From a virus, in IMG/VR virus record IMGVR_UViG_3300009026_000065, positions 1 to 23,148 of that record: a stretch of DNA of 23,148 bases, one strand, 5' to 3'. A model generated the notes under the pieces. That model did not search any database and had not been told where the DNA came from. It saw only the letters and a program-made list of their open reading frames with translations. Below, in pieces: positions 12,526 to 19,003 of this stretch; within the stretch, counting starts at the first letter, position 1; each line of letters starts with the position of its first letter. A program made the position numbers and the translations under genes.

Positions 12526-13275
12526 TTAGTCCTCCAATATATGATGTTGTGGTTGCCATCCATGACTTAATAGCACCGTTGGGTTTGCACATGTATTTTC
12601 TCTCTCACCTGTTACCGCTTTAACTGGTAAATTGTTTCCAGGCCAGATTTTGTCAGCCATTTCTTTTACTGTAACCGGTTGTCCATTGCCGACATCGATT
12701 GCCTTTTCTGGTATCTTATCATAGTTATCTACACATAAAGCGATAGCTAAGCAAACGTCGTCAACATGAGTCCAATCCCTAGTATGCTCAGTAATGTAAG
12801 TTAATTTTGAATCTCGCTTCTGTAACATATCGTATAGCATATCCGTTCTACTATTTGGACCATAGACTGTATGGAATCTTAGTCCAATAGATCCATCAGG
12901 AGCTAAAGCCTCCATGGCGTACTTAGACGTCGCGTAAGGCGATAACCACCACTCGTATACTGATGATGATGACGCATATACTATAGGAACATTGTATTTT
13001 TTACACGACTCGAATAAATGCTTTGATGCTACAACATTTGTTTCCCAATATTCGTCAGGAATCTCGTGTGATAATCTAACACCTGCTAAAGCTGCAAGGT
13101 GTACTACCATATCATATTCACTTAAATCTATTCCTTTAGATTCGCGAATGTCTCCATTGAACTCTTCAATATCGTAGTCATCTTTATAAAGTTCTAAAAA
13201 TCTTGATGCTATAAATCCTTTTCGGCCCAACCAAAGGCATTTAAAATTTGTTCCAGTTAATAATATTTTTTTCAT
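12526..13275 (-). CDS. NAD-dependent sugar-nucleotide epimerase/dehydratase (extended SDR)
   Basis: The 249-residue protein has the extended short-chain-dehydrogenase layout: GFIASRF, the acidic strand end FNGDIRE, VVHLAALAGV (58-67), the active-site pair S-S-V-Y with Y114-x-x-x-K118 (YATSK), GLRFHTVYGPNSR, and DWTHVDDVC. It would act on a UDP-sugar as epimerase, decarboxylase or dehydratase. The neighbouring dehydrogenase makes UDP-glucuronate its natural input, giving for example UDP-xylose, UDP-arabinose or UDP-galacturonate. The glycine-rich loop is odd: KILLTG is followed by about nine extra residues before GRKGFIAS. It overlaps the methyltransferase-like gene by 4 bases and is followed by ugd after one base. 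Confidence 0.88.
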   Translation of the reverse strand: MKKILLTGTNFKCLWLGRKGFIASRFLELYKDDYDIEEFNGDIRESKGIDLSEYDMVVHLAALAGVRLSHEIPDEYWETNVVASKHLFESCKKYNVPIVYASSSSVYEWWLSPYATSKYAMEALAPDGSIGLRFHTVYGPNSRTDMLYDMLQKRDSKLTYITEHTRDWTHVDDVCLAIALCVDNYDKIPEKAIDVGNGQPVTVKEMADKIWPGNNLPVKAVTGERENTCANPTVLLSHGWQPQHHILED

Positions 13276-14489
13276 AGAAAGTTCTCCAAGCTGTTTTCTG
13301 TTCGTTCGTAATCATATTTTTGTGATAAATTGTTTTGGAATAAGTATTTAGTATCGATCAAATCCCTTTGTTTATTTAGACAAGCTTGAACCTCTAGTGC
13401 CATATCTTTTGCAGTATAGAATGGAACGTTCTGGCAAATGTGATTATAGTTTTTCATTGGATCCACAACTTCAAGATCTGCAGGTAGACCCATAATAGCT
13501 TTACCTTCAGCAATTGAAAGATATCTATCTTCAACCGGATGCGCCACAACTTTAGGTAGATGAACCACGTATGCGCCAATATAGTTTACTGGAATGATTG
13601 TACCACGAAGCATAATGCCACCGCCTGATTCTAGCTTTTTATGCTTGCGTCTAGCCTTTGCAGCTTCTCGTTCAAACTGTGGGAATTGATCCATCCACTC
13701 TGCAATAGTGTTATGCTTAATTCCCATCTTAAGTAATCTAGATTCTACTGTTACTGATTTGTCTTCGTGAGCAACTGAGGCAGAATAGTCAGCATGAGTC
13801 ATTCCGTTATTGACAACCTCTAGCATATAGCGATAATAAGCATCGTCTTTACTTGGAGTTTTCTTATTTAAAATCTCATGTTGGAACGAGGTATCTGCAT
13901 TAAGAATTAACTCTTGAATAGTTGGACGTTCTTTCTTAATATAGTTAAACAGTGGAACACTATCGTTAAACTCGTCTTTTTTCCAGAAGAAAAAGAAAGT
14001 ACGCTTACGGTATTGTGGGTTGCCGTGAAGCAAGCTTTTAGTTAGAAAGATAGAAAAATTATAACCATGCTCTTGACCAAGGTTGTAAAGTTTTTCTCTC
14101 ATGAATCCACCAATCTTACCAGCTAGGCCTGGTGCGTTCTCACCCCATAGTACCTTTGGCTTAACTACTTTTAGTACGTACTCAGAGGATTTTTCCATCC
14201 ATTGATTGTTTTGGTTTTCTTCACCGTGTGAATTGTGGTAAGTGCTTAAACCAGCACAAGGGCAAACTGAAGAAACAACATCAACGTTCTCCATCGTAAC
14301 ACCATCAGGCAATTCATCAAGAACATGATAGGGAATGTCATGCCCTTTGTTCTTATAATGCTTAATTAAATGTTGCTCATTGTCCATAAATCCAGAATAA
14401 GTCATTAAGTATTCTGGAGTCTTACCATACGCTTCGTCTGAAGCTAATATTTCACCACCAATTAGTGGTACAATTCCTGCGTGTCTCAT
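13272..14489 (-). CDS. Divergent C5-cytosine DNA methyltransferase-like protein
   Basis: The 405-residue product has the C5-methyltransferase motif series in order: motif IV as VCPCAGLS (75-82, C78 the likely nucleophile position), motif VI as GENAPGL (116-122) and motif VIII as QYRKRTFFFF (159-168). The usual FAGIGG motif I is replaced by GIVPLIGGE (5-13), so the cofactor site is altered. The C-terminal part contains the family-like LSIAEGKAIMGLP. The protein ends SLENFL, similar to the polymerase and glycosyltransferase ends. It may methylate or otherwise modify cytosines in phage DNA, or act on 5-hydroxymethylcytosine. Start and stop each overlap a neighbour by 4 bases. Confidence 0.85.
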   Translation of the reverse strand: MRHAGIVPLIGGEILASDEAYGKTPEYLMTYSGFMDNEQHLIKHYKNKGHDIPYHVLDELPDGVTMENVDVVSSVCPCAGLSTYHNSHGEENQNNQWMEKSSEYVLKVVKPKVLWGENAPGLAGKIGGFMREKLYNLGQEHGYNFSIFLTKSLLHGNPQYRKRTFFFFWKKDEFNDSVPLFNYIKKERPTIQELILNADTSFQHEILNKKTPSKDDAYYRYMLEVVNNGMTHADYSASVAHEDKSVTVESRLLKMGIKHNTIAEWMDQFPQFEREAAKARRKHKKLESGGGIMLRGTIIPVNYIGAYVVHLPKVVAHPVEDRYLSIAEGKAIMGLPADLEVVDPMKNYNHICQNVPFYTAKDMALEVQACLNKQRDLIDTKYLFQNNLSQKYDYERTENSLENFL

Positions 14490-15319
14490 CCGAAAAAACC
14501 CTCCAAGGATATCTCTTCTTTCTTTTTAATTGCATCCTTATAAGCTTTTGCCCATTGGATATGACATGTTATTCGCTCTTGGCCTTTCCACGGACCATTT
14601 GCGAGAGTCTTTGATTTTAGCTTAACGTAGTCTGGATACATTTCAGCTAGTTGAGTATGAACTTGATTGCTCAACTCAATTGTTCTATATTCTGAACAGC
14701 CACCAGTTGCGTTAGTATCTGATATCGATACTCTATAACGAGTTGTGATTCTATTAGCAAATCCTTGAGTGAGTAACTGTAGATTAGCATGGAAATCTTG
14801 TGAGGTTGGTAACTTATCCCATACAATGTTTCTTGGTAGATTCTTAGAATCAAAGTATGAGTTAGTCATAATACGCACGTTATTCTGTTGAGGCCAATAT
14901 TTAAGATCTGGTACTACCCACGATGTAGAAAAGCCACCGTGATAGATTTGTTCATCATCACACCAACGATTGAAAGTCTCAAATGCATCATCAAACTCAG
15001 CGTCAGACATATCTCGTGTTTCCCATTTGGTATCAAGATGTTCTGGTGCTGGACCTTTGTACTTAAAATATTCCATATCGTCATCAAGCACCATATGACG
15101 TGTACCATAGAACGTATCCCATATCCATTGCCTGGTTGGTGATAATCCTTTGATTTCTGGTGGTAAGACTAATACCTTACTTCCATAAAGTGCTTTCATT
15201 TGTGCAGCTTCGTGTGGTTGAACAATAAAGCTGACGCGTTTTTGCCATTTCTCTGGTAGGTTATTATAAGTCTTTTGCTTGTTGATTCTACCTAAAGTTG
15301 GTATGATTAAATGTTCCAT
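14486..15319 (-). CDS. GT-A-type glycosyltransferase, probably acting on modified cytosine in DNA (TAGT-like)
   Basis: The 277-residue protein begins MEHLIIPTLGRINKQKTYNN, the N-terminal strand of a GT-A fold. PTRQW follows at 61-65, then MVLDDDMEYF with DDD at 79-81 as the metal/nucleotide-sugar site. This pattern fits the TET/JBP-associated phage glycosyltransferases (TAGT) as I remember them. The operon also encodes dCMP hydroxymethylase, so the acceptor is probably 5-hydroxymethylcytosine in DNA, and the two sugar-nucleotide enzymes may supply the donor. The last seven residues SLEGFFG nearly copy the end of the phage polymerase (SLEDFFG), suggesting clamp binding. It overlaps the next gene by 4 bases. 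Confidence 0.85.
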   Translation of the reverse strand: MEHLIIPTLGRINKQKTYNNLPEKWQKRVSFIVQPHEAAQMKALYGSKVLVLPPEIKGLSPTRQWIWDTFYGTRHMVLDDDMEYFKYKGPAPEHLDTKWETRDMSDAEFDDAFETFNRWCDDEQIYHGGFSTSWVVPDLKYWPQQNNVRIMTNSYFDSKNLPRNIVWDKLPTSQDFHANLQLLTQGFANRITTRYRVSISDTNATGGCSEYRTIELSNQVHTQLAEMYPDYVKLKSKTLANGPWKGQERITCHIQWAKAYKDAIKKKEEISLEGFFG

Positions 15320-15321
15320 AA

Positions 15322-15798
15322 TTATGCAATAAAGTCGTAAATGACTCCGGCCTCCATAAATAATTGTTTAGTTAATTCTGTAGATTTGATCCATTTTTCT
15401 GGTGTCGCTTCGTCTATAGCTGTTGTAACTACTCGCTTAACGCCTACTTGGATAATACCCTTGGCGCACTCTGAACAAACTGGCAAACCGTGGATATACA
15501 TTGTAGAACCGTCTAGCGACGTTCCATTGTAGGTAGCATTATATATACAGTTCATTTCAGCGTGAACTACACGTTCGTATTTGCTTTCCTTATTACTATA
15601 TAGTACTGCAGAATCATTGATCTTTCTAGGAAAACCATTATAGCCTTGAGCCAATACTTGCCCTTTTGAACCTACAGCAATTGCACCTACTTTTTTAGAT
15701 GGATCTTTTGACCATGCTGCAATATGGCCAGCAAGATTTAGATATCGCTTATCCCATCGGTAATGTTTGCTTACGCCCCAATCATAAAATTCGCTCAT
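15322..15798 (-). CDS. cd: Deoxycytidylate (dCMP) deaminase
   Basis: The 158-residue product has the zinc site of the family: HAE at 79-81 (general acid E81) and PVCSEC at 106-111. KVGAIAVG and GYNGFPRKI are the substrate-region signatures. It converts dCMP to dUMP, feeding dTMP synthesis and setting the balance between dTTP and hydroxymethyl-dCTP. It lies directly after gp42 (4-base overlap), which competes for the same substrate dCMP. T4 has the same enzyme (cd) in its nucleotide-precursor complex. Two bases separate it from the glycosyltransferase. Confidence 0.94.
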   Translation of the reverse strand: MSEFYDWGVSKHYRWDKRYLNLAGHIAAWSKDPSKKVGAIAVGSKGQVLAQGYNGFPRKINDSAVLYSNKESKYERVVHAEMNCIYNATYNGTSLDGSTMYIHGLPVCSECAKGIIQVGVKRVVTTAIDEATPEKWIKSTELTKQLFMEAGVIYDFIA

Positions 15799-16466
15799 AG
15801 TTTCACCAAGTCAAAGTGTCTGTCATAGACATGTAAGTTTTGTACTTGCCAAATAATCTGTCCTGGTTTGACATATGTACATTTATTTAGATCATCAGCT
15901 AATTGACACTGCACGTGTCGCTGCCACGCGTAATCATTGCGATAACCAAAGATTACATCGTTAGATCTCATTTGAACTACACAATCTAGCTTACCATCTC
16001 TTATATAGTAGGTCACAGAGTTAGTACAAATGAAGTCATTCTTGCCATTCTCATTGTAATCGGTCCATATAGACGGACGCTGATACACCATCGATGCGCG
16101 ACGAGAGTCTGGGTTTTTGCATAGCTCATCAAGAACGTTTTGGTATTGATTACCATTACCTTTTGAATGGATTAGATAGCCATAGTTAGAATTAATCTCA
16201 CCGTGTCGATTGCCAGTCATCTGCCAAGCCTGCGGTGGATCACGATCTACGTAGATATCATTGATATTAGTAGATTGGCTATCGTACCAATCCAACTCTG
16301 CTTTAATGTACTCTTCGTTAGGAGTACCAAAGATAGCTGGTTCGTCTGCGTAAAAAGATGCACCGATCAATTCAATAGTTTTACCACCATTACGATCAGT
16401 AGTAAAGTTTTCATTCTCTAGTTCATTGCGAAAGTAGGTGCGGATTTGATCAATTTCTAAGGTCAT
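15795..16466 (-). CDS. 42: dCMP hydroxymethylase (T4 gp42 type)
   Basis: The 223-residue protein aligns almost without gaps to T4 gp42. Shared runs are KTIELIGASFYADEPAIFG (29-47), HGEINSNYGY (88-97), NPDSRRASMVYQRPS (118-132), DFICTNSVTYYIRDGKL (144-160) and MRSNDVIFGYRNDYAWQ (166-182). C147 corresponds to the catalytic cysteine. D178 corresponds to T4 Asp179, where thymidylate synthases have Asn; this Asp selects dCMP over dUMP. The enzyme makes 5-hydroxymethyl-dCMP with methylene-tetrahydrofolate, so the phage DNA probably contains hydroxymethylcytosine. The C-terminus is about 20 residues shorter than in T4. Its start shares a base with the upstream stop. Confidence 0.96.
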   Translation of the reverse strand: MTLEIDQIRTYFRNELENENFTTDRNGGKTIELIGASFYADEPAIFGTPNEEYIKAELDWYDSQSTNINDIYVDRDPPQAWQMTGNRHGEINSNYGYLIHSKGNGNQYQNVLDELCKNPDSRRASMVYQRPSIWTDYNENGKNDFICTNSVTYYIRDGKLDCVVQMRSNDVIFGYRNDYAWQRHVQCQLADDLNKCTYVKPGQIIWQVQNLHVYDRHFDLVKL

Positions 16467-16795
16467 TACTTGCTCCGGTTAAGAAAATCTGTATCGTCAG
16501 ACTGGCCTTCAATGCCACCACGAGCATAAGCAACTAAGAACGATGCATAGTTAATAAGATCTTTACCAGAGTCTTCAATAGATTCAAAGTTTGGATTGTA
16601 CTCAGGGTCTGATTCCATAGCTTCAATTACGCTATATAGACGTAGGGTTTTAGCTTGAATAATATCAAGAATAGAAGCAACGCCGCGGGGGTAATAATCG
16701 GATTGCTTTATTCTGGAGTTTGGATTCTGGTAATCATTAGATTTTTTAGTTTGAAGTTCTGCACATTCTTGCAAGACTTTTAAAGATTCTTTCAT
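16466..16795 (-). CDS. Nucleotide-modification-associated domain 1 (NMAD1/DUF1599)-like protein
   Basis: The 109-residue helical protein has the pattern KKSNDYQNPNSR (about 17-28), RGVASILDIIQAKTLRLYSV and IEDSGKDLINYASFLVAYAR. This is how I remember NMAD1/DUF1599: K-x-x-DYg, then a KxxRL helix, then a DxxxDLxxYa helix. The family is related to MazG-type all-alpha NTP pyrophosphohydrolases and recurs beside modified-base genes in phages. It could hydrolyse an unwanted dNTP such as dCTP or support the modification pathway. It is the first gene after the early promoter at 16822-16850 and precedes gp42 with a TAATG overlap, so its role is tied to the operon. Confidence 0.82.
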   Translation of the reverse strand: MKESLKVLQECAELQTKKSNDYQNPNSRIKQSDYYPRGVASILDIIQAKTLRLYSVIEAMESDPEYNPNFESIEDSGKDLINYASFLVAYARGGIEGQSDDTDFLNRSK

Positions 16796-16821
16796 AGGAA
16801 TACTCCATAATTTAAAGGTAT

Positions 16822-16850
16822 ATTATACAACAATTAAGACTAAATGTACA
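16822..16850 (-). promoter_or_regulatory. Early promoter, TGTACA-N17-TATAAT, of the DNA-modification operon
   Basis: TGTACA (16850-16845) and TATAAT (16827-16822) are 17 bases apart. Unlike the other four it lacks the TGA before the -10 box. The first gene begins at 16795, so the leader is short. Confidence 0.82.
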
Positions 16851-16863
16851 GGGGTTTTTTAAA

Positions 16864-17121
16864 TTAATTATGTACCGCCAAGATATGAGCCATATCGACA
16901 ATTGCTGCAGCTTTATTGTCTACATCCACTGCCATTGCTTCTGGCCACTTTAAAAATACTCTGTCACCAGCTTTAAGATGAGTTGCCTCAGGACCTACTG
17001 CTAACACCAATCCAGGTTTTGCTGCTTTACTTACAGCACCTTGCAAAATAATACCACCTGCTGAGGTACTTTCTTGAGTTGCTTCTGTTACTAAAACTTT
17101 ACTTCCAATCATTTCTAACAT
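16864..17121 (-). CDS. GroES-like co-chaperonin (functional counterpart of T4 gp31)
   Basis: The 85-residue product has the GroES layout: strand SKVLVTEA, a mobile loop ESTSAGGIILQGAVSK with the chaperonin-binding GGIIL motif, GLVLAVGPE, and LKAGDRVFLKWPEA (the g-D-x-V-x-f element). It should cap a host GroEL ring and assist folding of phage proteins such as the capsid protein. T4 gp31 does this with a diverged mobile loop; here the loop is much closer to bacterial GroES. It is slightly shorter than GroES (about 95). AGGAAAAAG precedes the ATG. A second in-frame ATG lies three codons in. hsp20 elsewhere in the window adds a second phage chaperone. Confidence 0.88.
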   Translation of the reverse strand: MLEMIGSKVLVTEATQESTSAGGIILQGAVSKAAKPGLVLAVGPEATHLKAGDRVFLKWPEAMAVDVDNKAAAIVDMAHILAVHN

Positions 17122-17184
17122 TATCTTTTTCCTATATTGAAAGCCATCCTTGGCCCTTAAAATTTATCCTTACACCTATGTTGG

Positions 17185-17268
17185 TTATTTCGAAGCTGTT
17201 TCTACACCGGTACTCTTTTTAAATTTCTTGGTGTATGATACGCCTCTGTAAGTTAGTTCTACAGTCAT
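17185..17268 (-). CDS. 27-residue mini-protein with DUF4278-like LTYRGVSY motif
   Basis: A short frame encodes MTVELTYRGVSYTKKFKK followed by STGVETASK and a TAA stop. GAGG lies 8 bases before the ATG. LTYRGVSY is the signature start of the small DUF4278 proteins, here cut to half their usual size of about 50 residues. Whether this is a functional peptide or a remnant cannot be decided from one sequence. The gap it occupies (17122-17351) also has a late-promoter motif at 17349-17356 and a 5-base-stem hairpin at 17308-17323. Confidence 0.5.
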   Translation of the reverse strand: MTVELTYRGVSYTKKFKKSTGVETASK

Positions 17269-17307
17269 CGTATTATCCTCTTGTTCTGGATTTTACGATT
17301 CTTTTAA

Positions 17308-17323
17308 CGCATGAACCAATGCG
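17308..17323 (-). other. Small hairpin in the leader of the mini-gene
   Basis: CGCAT, a six-base loop and ATGCG form a perfect 5-base-pair stem about 40 bases before the ATG at 17268 and about 25 bases after the TATAAATA motif. It could protect or regulate the leader; no known element is recognised. Confidence 0.35.
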
Positions 17324-17348
17324 AGTCTCTATGTGGACTACCCAGTAT

Positions 17349-17356
17349 TATTTATA
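17349..17356 (-). promoter_or_regulatory. Candidate T4-type late promoter (TATAAATA)
   Basis: A perfect TATAAATA spans the stop region of the primase-like gene and points at the mini-gene (81 bases away) and the GroES-like gene (about 230 bases away). It would allow late expression of the co-chaperonin when capsid proteins need folding. Confidence 0.5.
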
Positions 17357-18269
17357 GCGTATTTCTAAAGCAAAATTCAATTGCGCGTTCTGCTTCTTTG
17401 ACCATATCGCGTTTACCATACCAGCTACCAGTTTGATTATCAAGATCTTGGCATATCCAAGCAATCTCTCGTGCAGTAATAGGATACCCTCGTTGCATTG
17501 CATTACCAGCTGTTGATACCATGATCTTATACATCTGTAAATACCAACCGCCGCCAGTAATTGCCTTATAGTCTTCCACTTGCTTTTTGTTTACAAATGG
17601 ACAATCGGCAAAGCCAGTCCAACTATAGTTTGTGTTATTGAGCTGGTTCTTCTTATGCTCTAGCAATCCTTTCTTAATAGCTTCTGGTAGTCTATCAAAG
17701 AATGAATCTGATTTAACCACGTAGCGATGCTTTTCCATTAATACTTTTGGATCCATCAACTCACCATCATGCGTAAATATAAAGTTATACGCATCTTTGT
17801 ATTTAGATGGCACATAGTACATACGGCTCAGATCTTTAGTTTGTGCGTCAGCAATATCGCCAATCTCTTTATTGAGTGCATGCCAAAAATGCTTGATTCT
17901 ATCAGCCGGTACTTGTTCTGTTAATGGAAATACCAAACGAAACTTTGGATGCTCTTTAGTCGAGCTAGCAGTTGAATAACAAACGTACTTATAGTTAGAA
18001 TACTTATCATGAATATTCTCAATTGATCCTTCATAATCATCAACATCAACAATGCCGAAGCCACCCCAAGCAGTTACGTTAGCGTTTGCTCGGGTGGTTC
18101 CGGTCTTATATGTAGCGGGTGAGATAAGGGGTGCATCAGTCTTCTTCTGATACCTCTCACCGTTTGCTAAACGATATAATACTTTTTCAAAGTCGTCAAA
18201 AGAATCGTAATCCATTCTCTTGACGGTTTTGTTATCATATATGCTATTAAATATCGTTAAAGAGACCAT
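17352..18269 (-). CDS. Archaeo-eukaryotic primase (AEP)-like protein
   Basis: I take the ATG at 18269 (MVSLTIFNSIYDNKTVKR, 305 residues); a GTG lies three codons earlier. Around residue 72 is GIVDVDDYEG (hhhDhD, D75 and D77) as AEP motif I. The run YSTASSTKEHPKFRLVFPL (98-116) resembles the TaSx...prfRlvfpL block of phage and plasmid prim-pol proteins. KDLSRMYYVPSKY (145-157) supplies the third acidic motif. The C-terminal part is helical (WYLQMYKIMVSTAGNAMQRG) and may be a PriCT-like accessory. A primase role next to MazG, polymerase and gp41 genes is reasonable, but catalysis is inferred from weak motifs. It overlaps the MazG-like gene by 23 bases. Confidence 0.75.
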   Translation of the reverse strand: MVSLTIFNSIYDNKTVKRMDYDSFDDFEKVLYRLANGERYQKKTDAPLISPATYKTGTTRANANVTAWGGFGIVDVDDYEGSIENIHDKYSNYKYVCYSTASSTKEHPKFRLVFPLTEQVPADRIKHFWHALNKEIGDIADAQTKDLSRMYYVPSKYKDAYNFIFTHDGELMDPKVLMEKHRYVVKSDSFFDRLPEAIKKGLLEHKKNQLNNTNYSWTGFADCPFVNKKQVEDYKAITGGGWYLQMYKIMVSTAGNAMQRGYPITAREIAWICQDLDNQTGSWYGKRDMVKEAERAIEFCFRNTL

Positions 18270-18648
18270 GGTTGCCACTGTGTGATGGATTTTCCCAACC
18301 TTCAGGCTTTACTAGATCTGGCAAACCGAGTGGATTAGGTCTGCTCTCCTTTACACCAATTACTTTTGCCATGTTTGCTTTATGTACAGCATCCCATGCT
18401 TTATAAGGATCAACCCCGAAAGCATCAAGAGAACCGATTGCAATAACACATACATCAATTAACCCATCGACGATTTCTTCAGCATCACGTGCATCAACTG
18501 CAATTGATGTTTCGTTAGCTTCTTCATAGAGAAACTTTAGACGAAAGTCTAGAAACTCTTTGAGTTTATCAGGGTTATTCTTAACCCATTCATGCACACC
18601 ATACTTGGAATGCATTTCATTTATATCACTTACCCAGTCTTTGCTCAT
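18247..18648 (-). CDS. MazG-like nucleoside triphosphate pyrophosphohydrolase
   Basis: The 133-residue helical protein has the all-alpha NTP-pyrophosphohydrolase metal motif. LYEEANETSIAVDA gives ExxxE, and AEEIVDGLIDVCVIAIGSLD gives ExxD one helix later. The end of the core is AVHKANMAKVIG, as in phage MazG/HisE-like proteins. It cleaves a (d)NTP to the monophosphate and pyrophosphate. In a hydroxymethylcytosine phage a dCTP-destroying enzyme is needed (T4 uses gp56, not seen here), and this protein could fill that role; this is inference. It overlaps the Sm-like gene by 4 bases and the primase-like gene by 23. Confidence 0.85.
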   Translation of the reverse strand: MSKDWVSDINEMHSKYGVHEWVKNNPDKLKEFLDFRLKFLYEEANETSIAVDARDAEEIVDGLIDVCVIAIGSLDAFGVDPYKAWDAVHKANMAKVIGVKESRPNPLGLPDLVKPEGWENPSHSGNHGLFNDI

Positions 18649-18944
18649 ACTATAATTCCTGATGTTGATGGTGCAGCTGATGTATCGATTACAGAACTCT
18701 GGCCTTTGATCTGAGCAGCTAGTTCATCAACAGGTTCGGTTACAAACAGTACATGTTCATTCTTAATTGTTACGCCATTTTCAGCAACCTTGCAATATGG
18801 TTGGAATGGCATAAAGGCGATCTTGCCTTCACCACCTGGAATAAGAACATATGCTTCTTTTACTAGATATCCATCACGTGATTCTGTAATGTCGCCAAGT
18901 ACTTCTTCGCCTGATACTAGTCTGATTAGTTTTACTTCTTTCAT
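18645..18944 (-). CDS. Sm-like fold small phage protein
   Basis: The 99-residue product begins MKEVKLIRLVSGEEVLGDIT, the typical Sm1-like strand pair with GEEV turn. GYLVKEAYVLIP, GKIAFMPFQPYC and HVLFVTEPVDELAAQIK follow. I remember such proteins from T4-like marine phages directly next to gp43, without established function. The Sm/Hfq-like fold would fit RNA binding. The Ser/Thr/Ala-rich C-terminal tail is probably disordered. It is the first gene behind the early promoter at 18971-18999, with a GGAG site before the ATG. Confidence 0.75.
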   Translation of the reverse strand: MKEVKLIRLVSGEEVLGDITESRDGYLVKEAYVLIPGGEGKIAFMPFQPYCKVAENGVTIKNEHVLFVTEPVDELAAQIKGQSSVIDTSAAPSTSGIIV

Positions 18945-18970
18945 TGTTTTCTCCGTTATTAATATGGTCT

Positions 18971-18999
18971 ATTATATCATACTTTTGGTTAAATGTAAA
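18971..18999 (-). promoter_or_regulatory. Early promoter, TTTACA-N17-TATAAT
   Basis: TTTACA (18999-18994) and TATAAT (18976-18971) are separated by 17 bases, with TGA directly before the -10 box. It sits in the 59-base gap after the polymerase stop and drives the Sm-like, MazG-like and primase-like genes. Confidence 0.82.
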
Positions 19000-19003
19000 C
19001 CCC

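Noticed and set aside
14486-15319. TET/JBP-type dioxygenase partner for the glycosyltransferase
   Set aside because: No HxD...H iron-binding pattern of a 2-oxoglutarate oxygenase was found in any product of the window; gp42 is the visible source of hydroxymethylcytosine.
15795-16466. Thymidylate synthase
   Set aside because: The fold is that of thymidylate synthase, but Asp at the position of the dUMP-selecting Asn and near-continuous similarity to T4 gp42 identify dCMP hydroxymethylase.
17130-17160. Eight-residue frame MAFNIGKR before the GroES-like gene
   Set aside because: Too short to judge and without a convincing independent ribosome binding site; probably just leader sequence.
17269-17351. 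Possible tRNA in the gap after the primase-like gene
   Set aside because: Only a 5-base hairpin is present; there is no acceptor stem, T-loop or anticodon arm.
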